DNA from: Tetrapyrgos nigripes
Taxonomy: Eukaryota; Basidiomycota; Agaricomycetes; Agaricales; Campanellaceae
Length of the DNA stretch: 64,000 nucleotides
Assembly (NCBI GenBank): GCA_013368315.1
Contig: JAACJM010000166.1
Coordinates: 1-64,000 of the forward strand
Reading direction: 5' to 3'
Of this stretch, positions 10,843 through 21,965 are shown in pieces (within the stretch, counting starts at the first letter, position 1; each line of letters starts with the position of its first letter). The notes below the pieces were generated by a model. The model did no database searches. It was not told the DNA's origin and was given only the letters and a program-made list of their open reading frames with translations. The position numbers and the translations under genes are program-made.

Positions 10843-13183
10843 ATGTCGCCACAAACGGTGAGTTGCAAACTGTCGCCTTTCTCTCCTACAAACCTTCATC
10901 TCATCTCGAACTCACACGTTCATATACCTGCTGAAATACAAAATGTAAATGGAATTCAGTCATTAAAAATACTTCCTGCGAGCTATTATGATCACTTTTT
11001 ATCGATCAACACGAAGAGCGCGAAGGAGAGAAAACAAAGTCCTGGTTCGTCCATTTTTGGTGCATTGTTAATGCCAGTTTTGACAATCATTTGTGAACAG
11101 TAAGAGGGATTTATCCTGTAGAAAAGACTCCTGGAGGCAGTTCTTCTGAAGGCCTTTTCGTTGGCAAATCTCACCCGGAGACTTTTCCATTCAAATCCCT
11201 CAGCTTTGGCAGTGTAAAGCACACAAACTTCGCTGCACAAAACTCAGACCTTCTTCGCGACTTCTCTTTGAATATTGATATAGATGCGTTGGTGACTGGA
11301 TTGCCCAATCACAACTTTAGCGATATTCCGGATCTTGCTCGTTGGCTTGAAAATTTGCAATATAGGATGCATGGAAGGAGTGCTGGCGAAGGCTGGAGGA
11401 TATCCATGGGTTCAGGAAGTCGGGCATTGATTTACAGGGTGCGTTGCCAGCTTCTCCCGTTCTCAAGTTTCGCGTGCTTATGCTGGGACAGACCGTACAA
11501 GCGATGGTGAAGCACCGTGACCCCATTTTTGTCGAATCGCTCGTCTACGCGTACGTCTTAGTCCATACTCCAGCTTCAGCCTCTTTTCTCATTGTATCTT
11601 CACAGAGATATCATTCCCATGTTTGAAACCATTTGCAACCCAATTGGGGTCGAGACAGATGCCGAAGGCATCTGTGCTGAATCTCTTCGTAAAACTCTTG
11701 AATCCTGGCCACCTGGAAAACCCAAACCCAAATTTCTTTACACTATTCCTGTAGGGACCTTGCCTTCGCTCATTATCTGTTTTCTCAACTGACGAAACAC
11801 TACGTAGTATGGTTGCAACCCTACCGGCATAACTGCTACAACGGAACGACGCAAGGAGATTCTTAAGCTGGCTAGGGAGCACGACTTTATCATTCTCGAA
11901 GGTACGTCGTGATCTACCCTTTGGTTCTCCGCTGGCAAACCTTCCCATCGTTTCCATGTCGCAGATGACCCTTACTACTACCTATATTACGGCCCAGCAG
12001 ACCGACCACCGTCGTACTTCGCCCTTGAAGCTACTGAACGTACGGAAAACGGCCAGTGTGAGGTTGGACGAGTCGTACGATTTGATAGTCTTACTATGAT
12101 CCTTTCCACCGGAATATCTATTGGCTGGGCTTCTGGTCCAGAAGAGTTGCTGGCTCGTATAGAAAGACATGTGAGCCATCAGTTTTTACTTGAGTCTCTC
12201 CTTCCATAGCCTGGGTTCATTTGCCTATACTTTCTCCGATTGGCTTCTCTCTTTCTTTTTTCTCTTTCTCTGTGTTCTTTTTTTGTTGCTTCTTCATTTC
12301 CACGGAGAATCTCGTTTCGACATTCCTCATTGCCACTCCACTTTGACATTGTCTGCTGTGGTCACAGCCGATCGGCTTGATCAAGGCTTTAATGATGGTT
12401 GAAGCATCTGGTCCTGAGTGATGTTTCAGTCATTCGGTTTCCCATAGACTCCACGTTCAAAGCGTGGATCAGAAGTAGATCAGAACATCATGAATTGTGT
12501 AACGGTTCTGTCTGCTCCTTCATCTCATCGCCCTTTACCCTTCTATTTTTTCTTTTCCTCGTCTCTCCCAAGTTGAAACTCAGATCCATCGTTGTTGTTG
12601 ATTGTGCATCCGCGTCTTCTTCTGGTCTGTGATCACTGGCGTCATGATAATACCGCGCTACCCACGCCCGCAAATGTTGCTTCTTTCTTTTTACGCCGTG
12701 CCCTGTCTTCTTGTTACACTGACTTGACTGACGTCATTTTTCCCTTTCTTCTATTTGTCCCAGACACCTTCCTCCTATCTTCAAGCCACTACTCTAACCC
12801 AAGTCATCGCCAATGCCCTACTTAGCCAGTGGGGCTACGACGGCTTTAACGATAAGACGAGATCGGTTTCCAGCCTTTATCGTCAAAAGCGGGATATATT
12901 CGAAGCTGCCATGCAGAACCATCTTGAGGGACTTGCTGAATGGCAACTACCGGACGCGGGGATGTTCTTTTGGTTCAAGCTACTCGTTCCTGATTCCACC
13001 AACATCGATGTAGAAGCGTTGAGAGATGTGGTGCGAAGATTGCCCGGTGCGATGTTCTGGCAGAATGGGAATTCGGGATACGTGAGGGTGTCATTTAGTC
13101 AGCCGACTAAGGATGAAGCCGATAAAGGGCTGAAAAGGTTGGGGAGCTTTCTTAGAAAGGAGATAGGCAGCGCTCAAGCCTGA
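10843..13183 (+). CDS. Class-I aminotransferase-like protein lacking the PLP lysine, copy A
   Basis: Eight exons: 10843-10857, 10960-11059, 11101-11438, 11492-11550, 11606-11750, 11808-11901, 11965-12170 and 12764-13183, all joined in frame. The product resembles the fungal 2-aminoadipate/aromatic aminotransferase (Aro8-like) family of fold-type-I PLP enzymes. Visible family blocks are LKILPASYY at the N-terminus, GEGWRISMGSGSRALIYR, the cofactor-binding GCNPTG, EDDPYYYLYYG, and YVRVSFS with the substrate-carboxylate Arg. In the block that normally reads S-x-S-K-x-L-S-x-G-x-R-x-G, this protein has DSLTMILSTGISIG. The Schiff-base Lys is Met and the phosphate-binding Arg is Ser. Established transaminase chemistry needs that Lys, so the protein is probably a pseudoenzyme. 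The frame is otherwise open. Intron 7 is unusually long (593 bp). Confidence 0.85.
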
Positions 13184-13796
13184 TGGACGGTTGGTTAAGC
13201 TGCCTGTTTGGATACTGTGTTGAAAAGAGTGCTTGAGGAGTCCAAAATATAAATCTGATTTCTCTTTGACATTTGGATTAGCACTTGCAAGTGCAACTAA
13301 ATGGACGATCTCTCTAGTTTTCAGCAGTAGGCTCCGGCTGGTACCAGTTGAAACATTGGGAATCTAGCTTCTTTCCCCCAAGTCAGAAAATTCTACCTGC
13401 AGGATACTTGTACTGTTCCCTAAGTCTCACCAATGGTCACTTCATCTGTCAAAGGCAGAGCAGTCACTATGACTCTAGGAAGTATGAACCCTCCATGTTG
13501 AAGTACAATGGGAGTGATAAGAACCTTGAAGATTGTATTGTCCTAATCACTGGGGTAAGGGGCCACTGATTCACATAGCAAATTACAAGGTCCCTTGCTT
13601 GAAGTGTCAGATAGCAACATTAACAGCAAAACTTGATCATTCAGTAGATAGTATAAAATACTTATAGCATTTGTAGCTACTAGCCGAAAGATAGAGGGGT
13701 CAAAAAAAGCCCACTTGCTGTTGTTGTCATTATCATTGTCCCCGTCATCACTGCTGCAAGTAGGGATGGTGTGCAAGCTTGGTTTATGGTGGTAGT
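13184..13796. other. Spacer between the duplicated genes
   Basis: No gene is seen. It holds the tail of duplication unit 1, a fragment at 13282-13325 (TTAGCACTTGC...GTGCAACTAA) shared with 20525-20570, and the start of unit 2 from about 13435. Confidence 0.5.
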
Positions 13797-13991
13797 GAAA
13801 GCAAGTCGACACGCTGGCATGACGTCGTGGTTGTCGACGTGATTAGTTCTTGGAGTCCAGACCGAGCCTAGACACTTTGGTTGTCGGGGTAGAGTAGATA
13901 CCGGTAATGAAAAGGGGTGGGAGATTGAAGCCGTGGTAAATTTTGCAACTCAATTAGAAAAGTCACGGCCTTTAAGAGGCCTCGTAACATA
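13797..13991 (-). repeat. TTACGAGGCC-family repeat (SINE-like)
   Basis: On the minus strand the copy starts TTACGAGGCCTCTTAAAGGC, contains CTTCAATCTCCCACCCC and GACAACCAAAGTG, and ends near the block CGACGTCATGCC. Plus-strand relatives lie at 16696, 16925, 18589 and 18846. The block GGTTCAAACTCCC in the 18.6-kb copy resembles a tRNA-type B box, which suggests a SINE, but I saw no convincing A box. Confidence 0.6.
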
Positions 13992-14169
13992 ATTTCTTTG
14001 ATCGACTTGACATCACATCGTGCTGCAATATCACAACTTGAATGTGGACATCTATGGATAGCGTGCTGGCATCTATGGATAACGTGCTGACAGAGACCTT
14101 AAGAACTTAAAAACTCTCCTTCCCTTCCTCACTTACTTGGGCTTGTTATTGTTCTAGTTCGTCGTTGTA

Positions 14170-16603
14170 ATGTCGTCACAAACGGTGAGTTGCAAACTGT
14201 CGCCTTTCTCTCCTATAAACCTCATCGCGAACCCATACCTTTCATGTTCATATACCTGCTGTGATACCAAATGGAAATGGAATTCAGTCATTGAAAATAC
14301 TTCCTGCGAGCTATTATGATCACTTTTTATCGATCAACACGAAGAACGCGAAGGAGAGAGAACCAAGTCCTGGTTCGTCCAATTTTTATGCATTGTTAAC
14401 GCGAGTTTTGACAATCATTTGTGAACAGTAAGAGGGGATTGTCCTCTAGGAGAGACTCTTGGAGGCACCATTTCCGCCGCTGGCAAATTTCACCCGGAGA
14501 CTTTGCCGATCAATTACCTCAACCTCACTGCACAAAACCCAAAATTCACTGCAAAAGACCCTCTTCCCAACGACATCTCTTTGAAGATTAATATAGATGC
14601 CTTGGTAACTGGATTGCACAATCGCGAAATTGGCGATATTTCGGATCTTGCTCGTTGGCTTGGAAAATTGCAACATATTATGCATGGAAGGAGTGCTGGC
14701 GAAGGCTGGAGGATATCCATGGGCTCAGGAAGCCGGGAATTGATTTACAGGGTGTGTTGCCAGCTTCTCCCGTTCTCAAGTTTCGCGTGCTTATGCTGGG
14801 ACAGACTATACAAGCGATGGTGAAGCACCGTGACCCCATTTTTGTCGAATCGTTCGTCTACGCGTACGTCTTAGTCCATACTCCAGCTTCAGCCTCTTTT
14901 CTCATTGTATCTTCACAGGGATATCATTCCCATGTTTGAAACCATTTGCAACCCAATTGGGGTCGAGACAGATGCCGAAGGCATCTGTGCTGAATCTCTT
15001 CGTAAAACTCTTGAATCCTGGCCACCTGGAAAACCCAAACCCAGATTTCTTTACACTGTTCCTGTAGGGACCTTGCCTTCACTCATTACCTGTTTTCTCA
15101 CCTGAAGAGACACCGCATAGTATGGTTGCAACCCTACCGGCATAACTGCTACAACGGAACGACGCAAGGAGGTTCTTAAGCTGGCTAGGGAGCACGACTT
15201 TATCATTCTCGAAGGTACGTCGTGATCTACTCTCCGGTTCTCCTCTGGCAGACCTTCTCATCCTCTCCATGTCGCAGATGACCCTTACTACTACCTATAT
15301 TACGGCCCAGCAGACCGACCACCGTCGTACTTCGCCCTTGAAGCTACTGAACGTACGGAAAACGGCCAGTGTGAGGTTGGACGAGTCGTACGATTTGATA
15401 GTCTTACGATGGTCCTTTCCGCTGGAATGTCTATTGGCTGGGCTTCTGGTCCAGAAGAGTTGCTGGCTCGTATAGAAAGACATGTGAGCCATCAATTTTC
15501 ACTTGAGTCTCTCCTTCCATAGCCTGGGTTCGTTTGCTTATACTTTCTCCGATTGGCTTCTCTCTTTCTTTTTTCTCTTTCTCTGTGTTCTTTTTTTGTT
15601 TCTTCTTCACTTCCACGGAGATTGCCTGGTGGTACTCTTCCTCTATCCTTGTTCTCGTCAGCCAGTCATCTTGTCTCGAATCTCACTTCTATTGAAACTC
15701 TACGCCGGATATTCTCTGGCAATATTCGGACGTATTAGACGTTCCGCCATTCTTCATTGCCACTCCACTTTAACATATTCTGCTATGATCACAGCCGATC
15801 GGCTTGATCAAGGCTTTATGGTTGAAGGATCTGGTCCTGAGTGATGTCGCAGTGATTCGGTTTCCCATAGACTCCACGCCTGAAAGCGTGGATCAGAAAG
15901 TAGATCAGAACATCATGGATAGTGTAACAGTTCGGTCTGCTTCTCCATCTCATCGCCCTTTACCCTTCTATTTTTTCTTTTCCTCGTTTCACCCAGTTCA
16001 AACTCAGATCCATCGTTGTTGTTGATTGTGCATCCGAGTCTTTTTCTGGTCTGTGATCACTGGCGTCATGATAATACCTCGCTACCCACGTCCTCAAATG
16101 TCTCTTCTTTCTTTCTACGCCGCGCCCTGTCAAGTCTTGTTACACTGACTTAACTGACGTTATTTTTCCCTTTCTCCTATTTGTCCCAGACAACTTCCTC
16201 CCGTCTTCAATCCAGCTCTCTATCCCATGTCATCATCAATGCCCTACTTACCGAGTGGGGCTACGACGGCTTTAATGGTAAGACGAGATCGGTTTCCAGC
16301 TTTTATCGTCAAAAGCGGGATATATTCGAAGCTGCCATGAAGAGCCATCTTGAGGGACTTACTGAATGGCAACTACCGGAAGCGGGGGTGTTCTTTTGGT
16401 TCAAGCTACTCGTTCCTGATTCCGCTAACGTCGATGTGGAGGCGTTGAGAGATGTGGTGCGGATGTTGCCCGGTGCGGTGTTCTGGCAGAATGGGAATTC
16501 GGGATACGTGAGGGTGTCATTTAGTCAGCCGACTGAGGATGATGTCCATAAAGAGTTGAACAGGTTGGGGAGGTTTCTTAGAGAGGAGATATGGAGCGCT
16601 TAA
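14170..16603 (+). CDS. Class-I aminotransferase-like protein lacking the PLP lysine, copy B
   Basis: Same eight-exon plan as copy A: 14170-14184, 14288-, -14751, 14805-14863, 14919-15063, 15121-15214, 15278-15483 and 16190-16603. Motifs GCNPTG, EDDPYYYLYYG and YVRVSFS are kept. The active-site block reads DSLTMVLSAGMSIG, so the PLP Lys is again Met and the phosphate Arg is Ser; the loss therefore predates the duplication. One difference matters: the intron-2 donor of copy A (TTTTTG followed by GTGCATTG) reads TTTTTATGCATTG here, so the GT is gone. Retaining that intron leads to a TGA, so copy B needs another donor or is a pseudogene. Intron 7 is 706 bp. Exon 3 differs from copy A by in-frame changes and is open. 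Confidence 0.7.
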
Positions 16604-16695
16604 GCCTGATGGAAGGTTGGTTACGCTGCCTGTTTGGATAATGTGTTGAAAAGAGCGCTTGAGAAGTTCAAAATATAAATCTGATTTCTCTTTGA

Positions 16696-16908
16696 CATTT
16701 TACGAGGCCTCTTAAAGGCCGAGTTAACTTATGTCGTCTTCGCAACTTTTCCACGCCTGCAATTTCTATTGGCCAGTCTCTATGATGCCGACAACCGAAC
16801 GAGGATGCCGTCGGCTTTTTGATCCGACCCAAGCTGTCGTCAACCATGAACAAACAATGACATAGCCCAAGTCGCATCGGATTTTCATAAGTCCTTTCAC
16901 CTTCACCC
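16696..16908 (+). repeat. TTACGAGGCC-family repeat, long form
   Basis: Begins TTACGAGGCCTCTTAAAGGC, contains TTTTCCACGCCTGCAATTTC and AAGCTGTCGTCAACCATG, and ends near CACCCTACGA. The minus-strand segment 54600-54815 matches it along about 215 bp, so both ends of this subfamily are probably represented. It lies immediately after the tail of the aminotransferase duplication, at a point where the first unit has a different sequence. Confidence 0.7.
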
Positions 16909-16919
16909 TACGATGTGCT

Positions 16920-17110
16920 ACTACAGGCCTCGTAAATTGCCATGTGAAGCAGTGGCATCTTTCCCCAGTTAACTTAGGTCGACTTTTGCTATCTTCCCAC
17001 GCCTGCAGATTTATATTGTAGTCTCCACGACAACCGAATTGCGGTCTGGACCGGGTCCTCCAAGGACTAATGACGTCGACAACCATGACGTCATGTCTCA
17101 TTTCTCCAAT
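16920..17110 (+). repeat. TTACGAGGCC-related repeat, second copy
   Basis: Starts GGCCTCGTAAATTGCCATG followed by GAAGCAGTGGC (a head shared with 20477 and 59831), then runs into TTCCCACGCCTGCAGATTT and GACGTCGACAACCATGACG. This is a chimera of two repeat families placed directly behind the previous copy. Confidence 0.6.
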
Positions 17111-18587
17111 GTCCACCCTCCTCCGTCCCTCAAGCTTGCCTTCATCTCGAGTACAGATTCTCCAACGAAATCAGCTCATGTCCATGGTTTGCACATTCTT
17201 ACATTTTCAGCAATCACAGAGAGTCATGGCAGATGGTAAACGAACGTTGACAGGGAGCGGAATGGTATATATTTATATATATTATTATAGAACGCTACGG
17301 AACCACGGAGAAAGACGGAGAAAGATGGAATGCAGGTGACCTCGATGTGTCACCAAGTGTCGGGTGGGGATCGAGCACAAGACCACATCCTCTCAAAATG
17401 CAGATGAACGGGCTATCACCGAATTGTGAAGTATATCACGATGATCCTGTTCAGACAGCCAATACATCGCGCAGCAAGCTGCTGACAAGTACTCGCTGTT
17501 CGACGAAAGTTTGCGGGAAAGCAGTTATGAGAATTGTGCGGGCCGGCGGGCAAGGGGGTCCGAAAAAAAAAATTAACGACCGTTGCCCCGAATGACGTCG
17601 AGACGAGCTTTTCTCAACGTTGAAGGTACTAACACATTGTATATTGATCCTTCATTACTTATAAGCTATTTTCCTAAGTTTTAAATGCAGCATTGAGCAC
17701 AGATAGCAATAGAGAGCAACAGTTAGTTAGATGCGTCGGGTATTGGCTGGTCCGCACCTGGCCCGCACCTGGCCCACACATAGTCCCAATGATGTCATAT
17801 GTGCGGCCCGCCCCGATGGATCTGCGGGTCAGTTCTCGACGTGCGTCCCACTTTCCAGATCACACATGTACGAAATTTGAACTTGTAAGAGTAGGTACAG
17901 GCCTTCATACTTGTACTATTCATCTTCTTGTACTCGCATATACATATCTATCATTTAAGTATCTGTTTTCAAGCAGGGATTAGCCTGATCAAAAATGAAA
18001 AAGAACATATTAATAGTGTTTGCTAACTACATTGTCTAAGAGATTCAGAAAGTGGATCAGACTGCTTAAATAGGGAATTTTCGTTGAGATATTCTTCAGT
18101 ATGCATTTCTACATAGTGGAGGATAATTTGAACTGATATTTTGGTGGCACGCACATACACAGCCACTGACCCGCTGACCTGCAGGGGTGATCTGCACAAT
18201 CCTACACACCGTGCGGGAAATGGTGGTGGGCAAACCCTGCCAGCGGCGCGGACGCTTACTAAGCTTCCCATCAGAAAACCCCTATCGCAAACCCGCGATG
18301 CTCAATAGCTTTTTCGTCTGCTCATGGGACATCTCCGGCTCTTCATGAAAAAATGTCTTAAGTATACCGCAATCTTGCTACAATAAAACATCTGTATATT
18401 GTACATAGGAATCTATACTTCAGGCCGATAATAACCATTAAAATACTACAGAAACAAAATTTCATATTGTACATCCATTTAGACGCCCGCAAAGAATGAT
18501 GCCTGAAATTTTGACGAGCTTGGCTGGGAGTCTCGAGAAGCCATTGAGCGATAAAGATGGACACGGTAAAGCTCAGCAAAATGTATT
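17111..18587. other. No gene seen
   Basis: Neither strand offers a convincing exon. There is a TATA microsatellite at about 17265-17285 and an A9-10 run near 17564. No match to the other repeats in the window was noticed. Confidence 0.4.
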
Positions 18588-19035
18588 ACGAGGCCTTTAG
18601 GCTGAGTTAATTTATGTCGTAGTGACCTCCCAAAGCTTTTCCATGGGTTCAAACTCCCACCCCTGTTCATTGCCGCTCATCGAGCACCCATCCATTATGA
18701 CGTTGTTCATGGGTTTCTCGGAACAACTGGTAACCAAGGCAGTGTTTGCACCTTGCCTTCGACGCTGCCTTTCTTCCCTGTTCCCCACTGCACCTGGGTC
18801 TCTCCACTGCCGCTTCATCCTTTCTCAAATTCAATATTGACCATTTACGAGGCCTTTAGGCTGAGTCAATTTTCAATTTATGTCACAGAGCGACCTTCCA
18901 AATCTTTTCCACAGGTTCAATCTCCCACCCCTAAGTCGGTCTTTACTCCTGACAACCGAAGGTCGGAAATGTCTAGACGCGGTCTGGATCAGATCCATGT
19001 GACGACAACCACGATGTCATGCCAACGTGTCCAGA
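18588..19035 (+). repeat. Two tandem TTACGAGGCC-family copies
   Basis: Copy one starts at about 18589 (TTACGAGGCCTTTAGGCTGA) and copy two at about 18846 with the same head. Both contain a CTTTTCCAYRGGTTCAA block followed by TCCCACCCCT. Copy two retains the tail with GTCTAGACGCGGTCTGGA and ACCACGATGTCATGCC. The internal GGGTTCAAACTCCC is B-box-like. Confidence 0.65.
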
Positions 19036-19380
19036 CTTGACCTTCACCCTCACGACCACCTCCTCTCCCCGTCTCACCCTTCGCATTTCACGGCTACTAG
19101 ACACGGCCTGGCCTAGGCAAAGTCCTTATCTTCCGAGTCACGCACAAGACATATACATACAGGCAAAACGATAGCGAGGCCCTGTTGGTGCGTATTTTTG
19201 TCATGTTCTTTTATTTAGCTTTTCTCTTGTCTCGTAGCTCCATCGCGTACTTTGTACCTCTCTATCGTCTATTTCACAGAGTAGAAAGAGGTCTACTCGT
19301 ATGTCTAGGTCCAAGCTGAGAGGAACTGTTACACTGTTCATCTCATTCTACCTGTCCCACTCCTGGATCCGCCTTGAAGA

Positions 19381-20053
19381 CACACCGAAAAGGGACAAAT
19401 TTCCGCTCGACGGATACATGACCGGATATGTGTATGAAAACGAGATATATTTGGAATCTAGATATAAGTACAAAAAAGATGATGTATCTGTAAGCTAGAT
19501 ATTTGATCAGAAAGTTGCTATATAAGGATGAATTTTTGGTATATTTGATTGGTGTGCGGACATATTCTGTATCAAAGCTATTGAAAGAACTACAAAAAGA
19601 CCTCAAATCAGGATTCCAGACATGATTACAGATATGTGTCCGAAAAGACAATAAGTCCGGATTCCAGACAAGGGTCCCGATAGTAGTCCTGGCAGATGAA
19701 CTGATAGATCAGAATGAATGCTATAAAAATATCAGTATTACGGACATATAAACTATACGCACCCATATCTGGAAGCCGGATGTATTGTCTTTTCGGACGC
19801 ATATCTGTAACTATATCCGGATTCTCGATTCTCGGTCTTTTTGTACTTCTTTTAATAGCTTTGATACATAATATGTCTATACACCAATCAAATATACTAA
19901 AAGGCATACCTATATAGCAACTTTCTGTTCAAATATCTAGCTTACTGATACATCATCTTTTTGTACTTATATCTAGTTTCCAGATATATCTCATTCTCAT
20001 ACACATATCTGGTCACAGATCCGTCGAGCGGAAATTTGTCCCTTTTCGGCGTG
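19381..20053. mobile_element. Fold-back (long inverted repeat) element
   Basis: The left end CACACCGAAAAGGGACAAAT and the reverse complement of the right end, CACGCCGAAAAGGGACAAAT, start two arms of roughly 330 bp that pair with each other almost to the centre (about 19715). Matching arm blocks include TTTCCGCTCGACGGAT, GATATAAGTACAAAAA and TATTTGATTGGTGTG. No coding region is present. A 3-bp target duplication (AGA on both sides) is possible but too short to be firm; the CAC...GTG termini recall CACTA-type elements. A single right arm of the same family lies at 61430-61668. Confidence 0.75.
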
Positions 20054-20934
20054 AGATCCAGCGCTTCATGCACAGGTGACAATGTTTACCACCGGTTGGT
20101 TTTTTTGCATTGGCCTTTGCTGGTATGGAGTAGGTGCAGGTGTTATTGGGAAACGGGCTGCTCACGTCGTTGACCTTACTTCCTAGTTAAAGTTGGGTTG
20201 TTAGAACTGTTGGTGGTCAGGATGCCCGTCGTTCTCATTCATTCTGAGACGTCTATGATCTTGAGTGCTAACATTGATGTTTCTTTTATATATCAGATGC
20301 TGAAGTCATTTCTGTATATATTTTGAATCCTTATGCATTATTCAATGTTGAACATTGTTCATTTACTGTTCTCTGTCTTACAAGTTCTGGTATAGTCAAT
20401 ATTATGTGTTTTGCCTCACAATTGCTCTACATGGAAGATGTAATTTTTGGTCCTGCTGAAGACCATACCAAAGGAAGGGGCCTCGTAGCTTGCCATGCGA
20501 AGCAGTGGCCCCTTACCCCAGTGGAATTAGCACTTGCGAGTGCAACTAAGTGGACAATGTCTCTAGTTTTCGCCTCAAGTCATAGAATCGTACCATTACG
20601 AACACGATACGTTGATTTGCTTTTCTCCTATCTGACTATGAATGTGTCTTGAAATAATTCTATCTTGCTTCAGATAGGCATGGCAGCCCACAGTTTGATG
20701 CTGGGCACTCGCGGGTCAGTTTCTGTGACGCTTACTAAGCACCACGCAAGCGTATTCCTGGCACCCTCATCGAAATTGTCGTCTCGCCTCTTTCCACTCG
20801 ACGTCTTGTACTATTTGCCTCGTATTGTGTTTCAACTATCTACCAAGACTTGTATGTAGTAGGTACTATGTAAATTTTAATTCTGTTTGCGTAGAGCTGT
20901 CTGTTTTGCGGCCATCCGTGACATTTTCCTTCTG
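20054..20934. other. No gene seen; includes a short dispersed repeat
   Basis: No supported coding region. 20477-20570 is a copy of a repeat with GGCCTCGTAGCTTGCCATG, GAAGCAGTGGC and TTAGCACTTGCGAGTGCAAC. Pieces of it recur at 13282, 16925 and 59831. Confidence 0.45.
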
Positions 20935-21144
20935 CTATGCTTCATCTTTCTCGTCCGCCTTTCTACCATTTTCAGCCTTCTCAAGCAGCTGCTTCGTCTC
21001 GTTTAGCCTTCTCTGCAGCCTCTCCCTGTCCTCCTCCAACTGTGTATTCGCTTTTTTGAGCTGACGGTTTGCCTTGAGGAGTTGTTTTTTCGTTGCTTTG
21101 GTGGGGGTCATTTCGTCATGGTTTCCTTTTCTGAGGCCGGCCAT
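20935..21144 (-). CDS. Small basic coiled-coil protein (unrecognised)
   Basis: A 69-codon open frame starting at ATG 21144. After a short basic start (MAGLRKGNHDEM) comes a continuous heptad-like stretch, ATKKQLLKANRQLKKANTQL and onward, rich in Lys, Glu, Leu and Gln with no proline. This is the pattern of a single long coiled coil. The biased but protein-like composition and the ATG context make it more credible than chance. I do not recognise a family. It could be a complete small protein or the first exon of a longer or transposon-derived gene whose remainder is missing. Confidence 0.4.
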   Translation of the reverse strand: MAGLRKGNHDEMTPTKATKKQLLKANRQLKKANTQLEEDRERLQRRLNETKQLLEKAENGRKADEKDEA

Positions 21145-21454
21145 CGATTTTGACGCGCCTTGGCTAGCTGATCGTTGTTATTGGAGGTCAAAGGACGTTT
21201 TCTACCGCGTACCATGACAGGAGAGGGGGTGGAGACGCGAAAAGAGCGCGGCAGGAGCGACGCGTACAAGGAAAATCGCTGCTTACATAACGCGTTTGGC
21301 GCGCTTCGGTCTCGAATTCACTTTTTGGAATTAACCTCCTTTTTCAAACAAACATTGACCAATCTTTTTGCACAGACATACTTTTTTTTGTCGTTATCTT
21401 CATTTGCTCCAGAGGAATTGCTCGGATTTGAAGCTTTAAGTACTAGACCGCGTG

Positions 21455-21957
21455 TAGTGTTGTAAACGGTCCGACTCGACAGCGGCTAGCCGACGAGCCG
21501 AGCCGGTATTAGAGCCGCGGCTCGAGTCATCTAGGGTAGGTCAAAAATTTTGTCTGTGTGGAGCAGTCAGAGTTCCATTTCAGAGATGCCAACAAGCATT
21601 GGCTTCCTCACTTCCCTTATGAAGATGGCTGGAGCCTGTCAGCCTTGTTGGAAATTGAAGTTGTCGAACCTCGTTATGTCATCCTTGGCATGTTCCCACG
21701 ACCTCGCTTACACCTCATTTTGCAAACATTCTTGTGATTCGTAAAATACACAGGTAAAACTACTTTAAATTACTCATATATACTATTTACGGACTTGAGA
21801 TAGCCTTTCAGCTTTGTAGGTAGCAATAGTTTGCTTTTTTCCGTAGACGATTGGATTTCACCGACTCTAAACGGCTAGAGTCGGAGTCGAGTCGATTTTA
21901 CCGGCTCTGACAAAGAGCCGAGCCGGAGCGGACCATAGCCGACCGTTTACATCACTA
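21455..21957. mobile_element. Non-autonomous hAT element (503 bp)
   Basis: Ends are TAGTGTTGTAAACGGTC and, at the right, the complement of TAGTGATGTAAACGGTC. They are flanked by an 8-bp direct repeat, ACCGCGTG, at 21447-21454 and 21958-21965. An 8-bp duplication with TAGNG-type ends is the hAT signature. Sub-terminal CGGCTCG/CGAGCCG blocks are repeated inverted at both ends, as expected for hAT transposase binding sites. The centre holds an open stretch on the + strand at about 21556-21735 that is not a recognisable transposase. Confidence 0.85.
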
Positions 21958-21965
21958 ACCGCGTG

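Larger units (their letters stand above)
10570..16690 (+). repeat. Tandem duplication carrying an aminotransferase gene
   Basis: Unit 1 runs from about 10570 to 13265 and unit 2 from about 13435 to 16690. Both begin with the same block (TTCATCTGTCAAAG then GCAGAGCAGTCACTA), continue through a matching promoter and all eight exons, and end with the same tail (TATAAATCTGATTTCTC). Unit 2 is longer because it carries a minus-strand TTACGAGGCC-type repeat at 13797-13991 and a longer seventh intron. The copies differ by scattered substitutions, so the duplication is not brand new. Confidence 0.85.
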
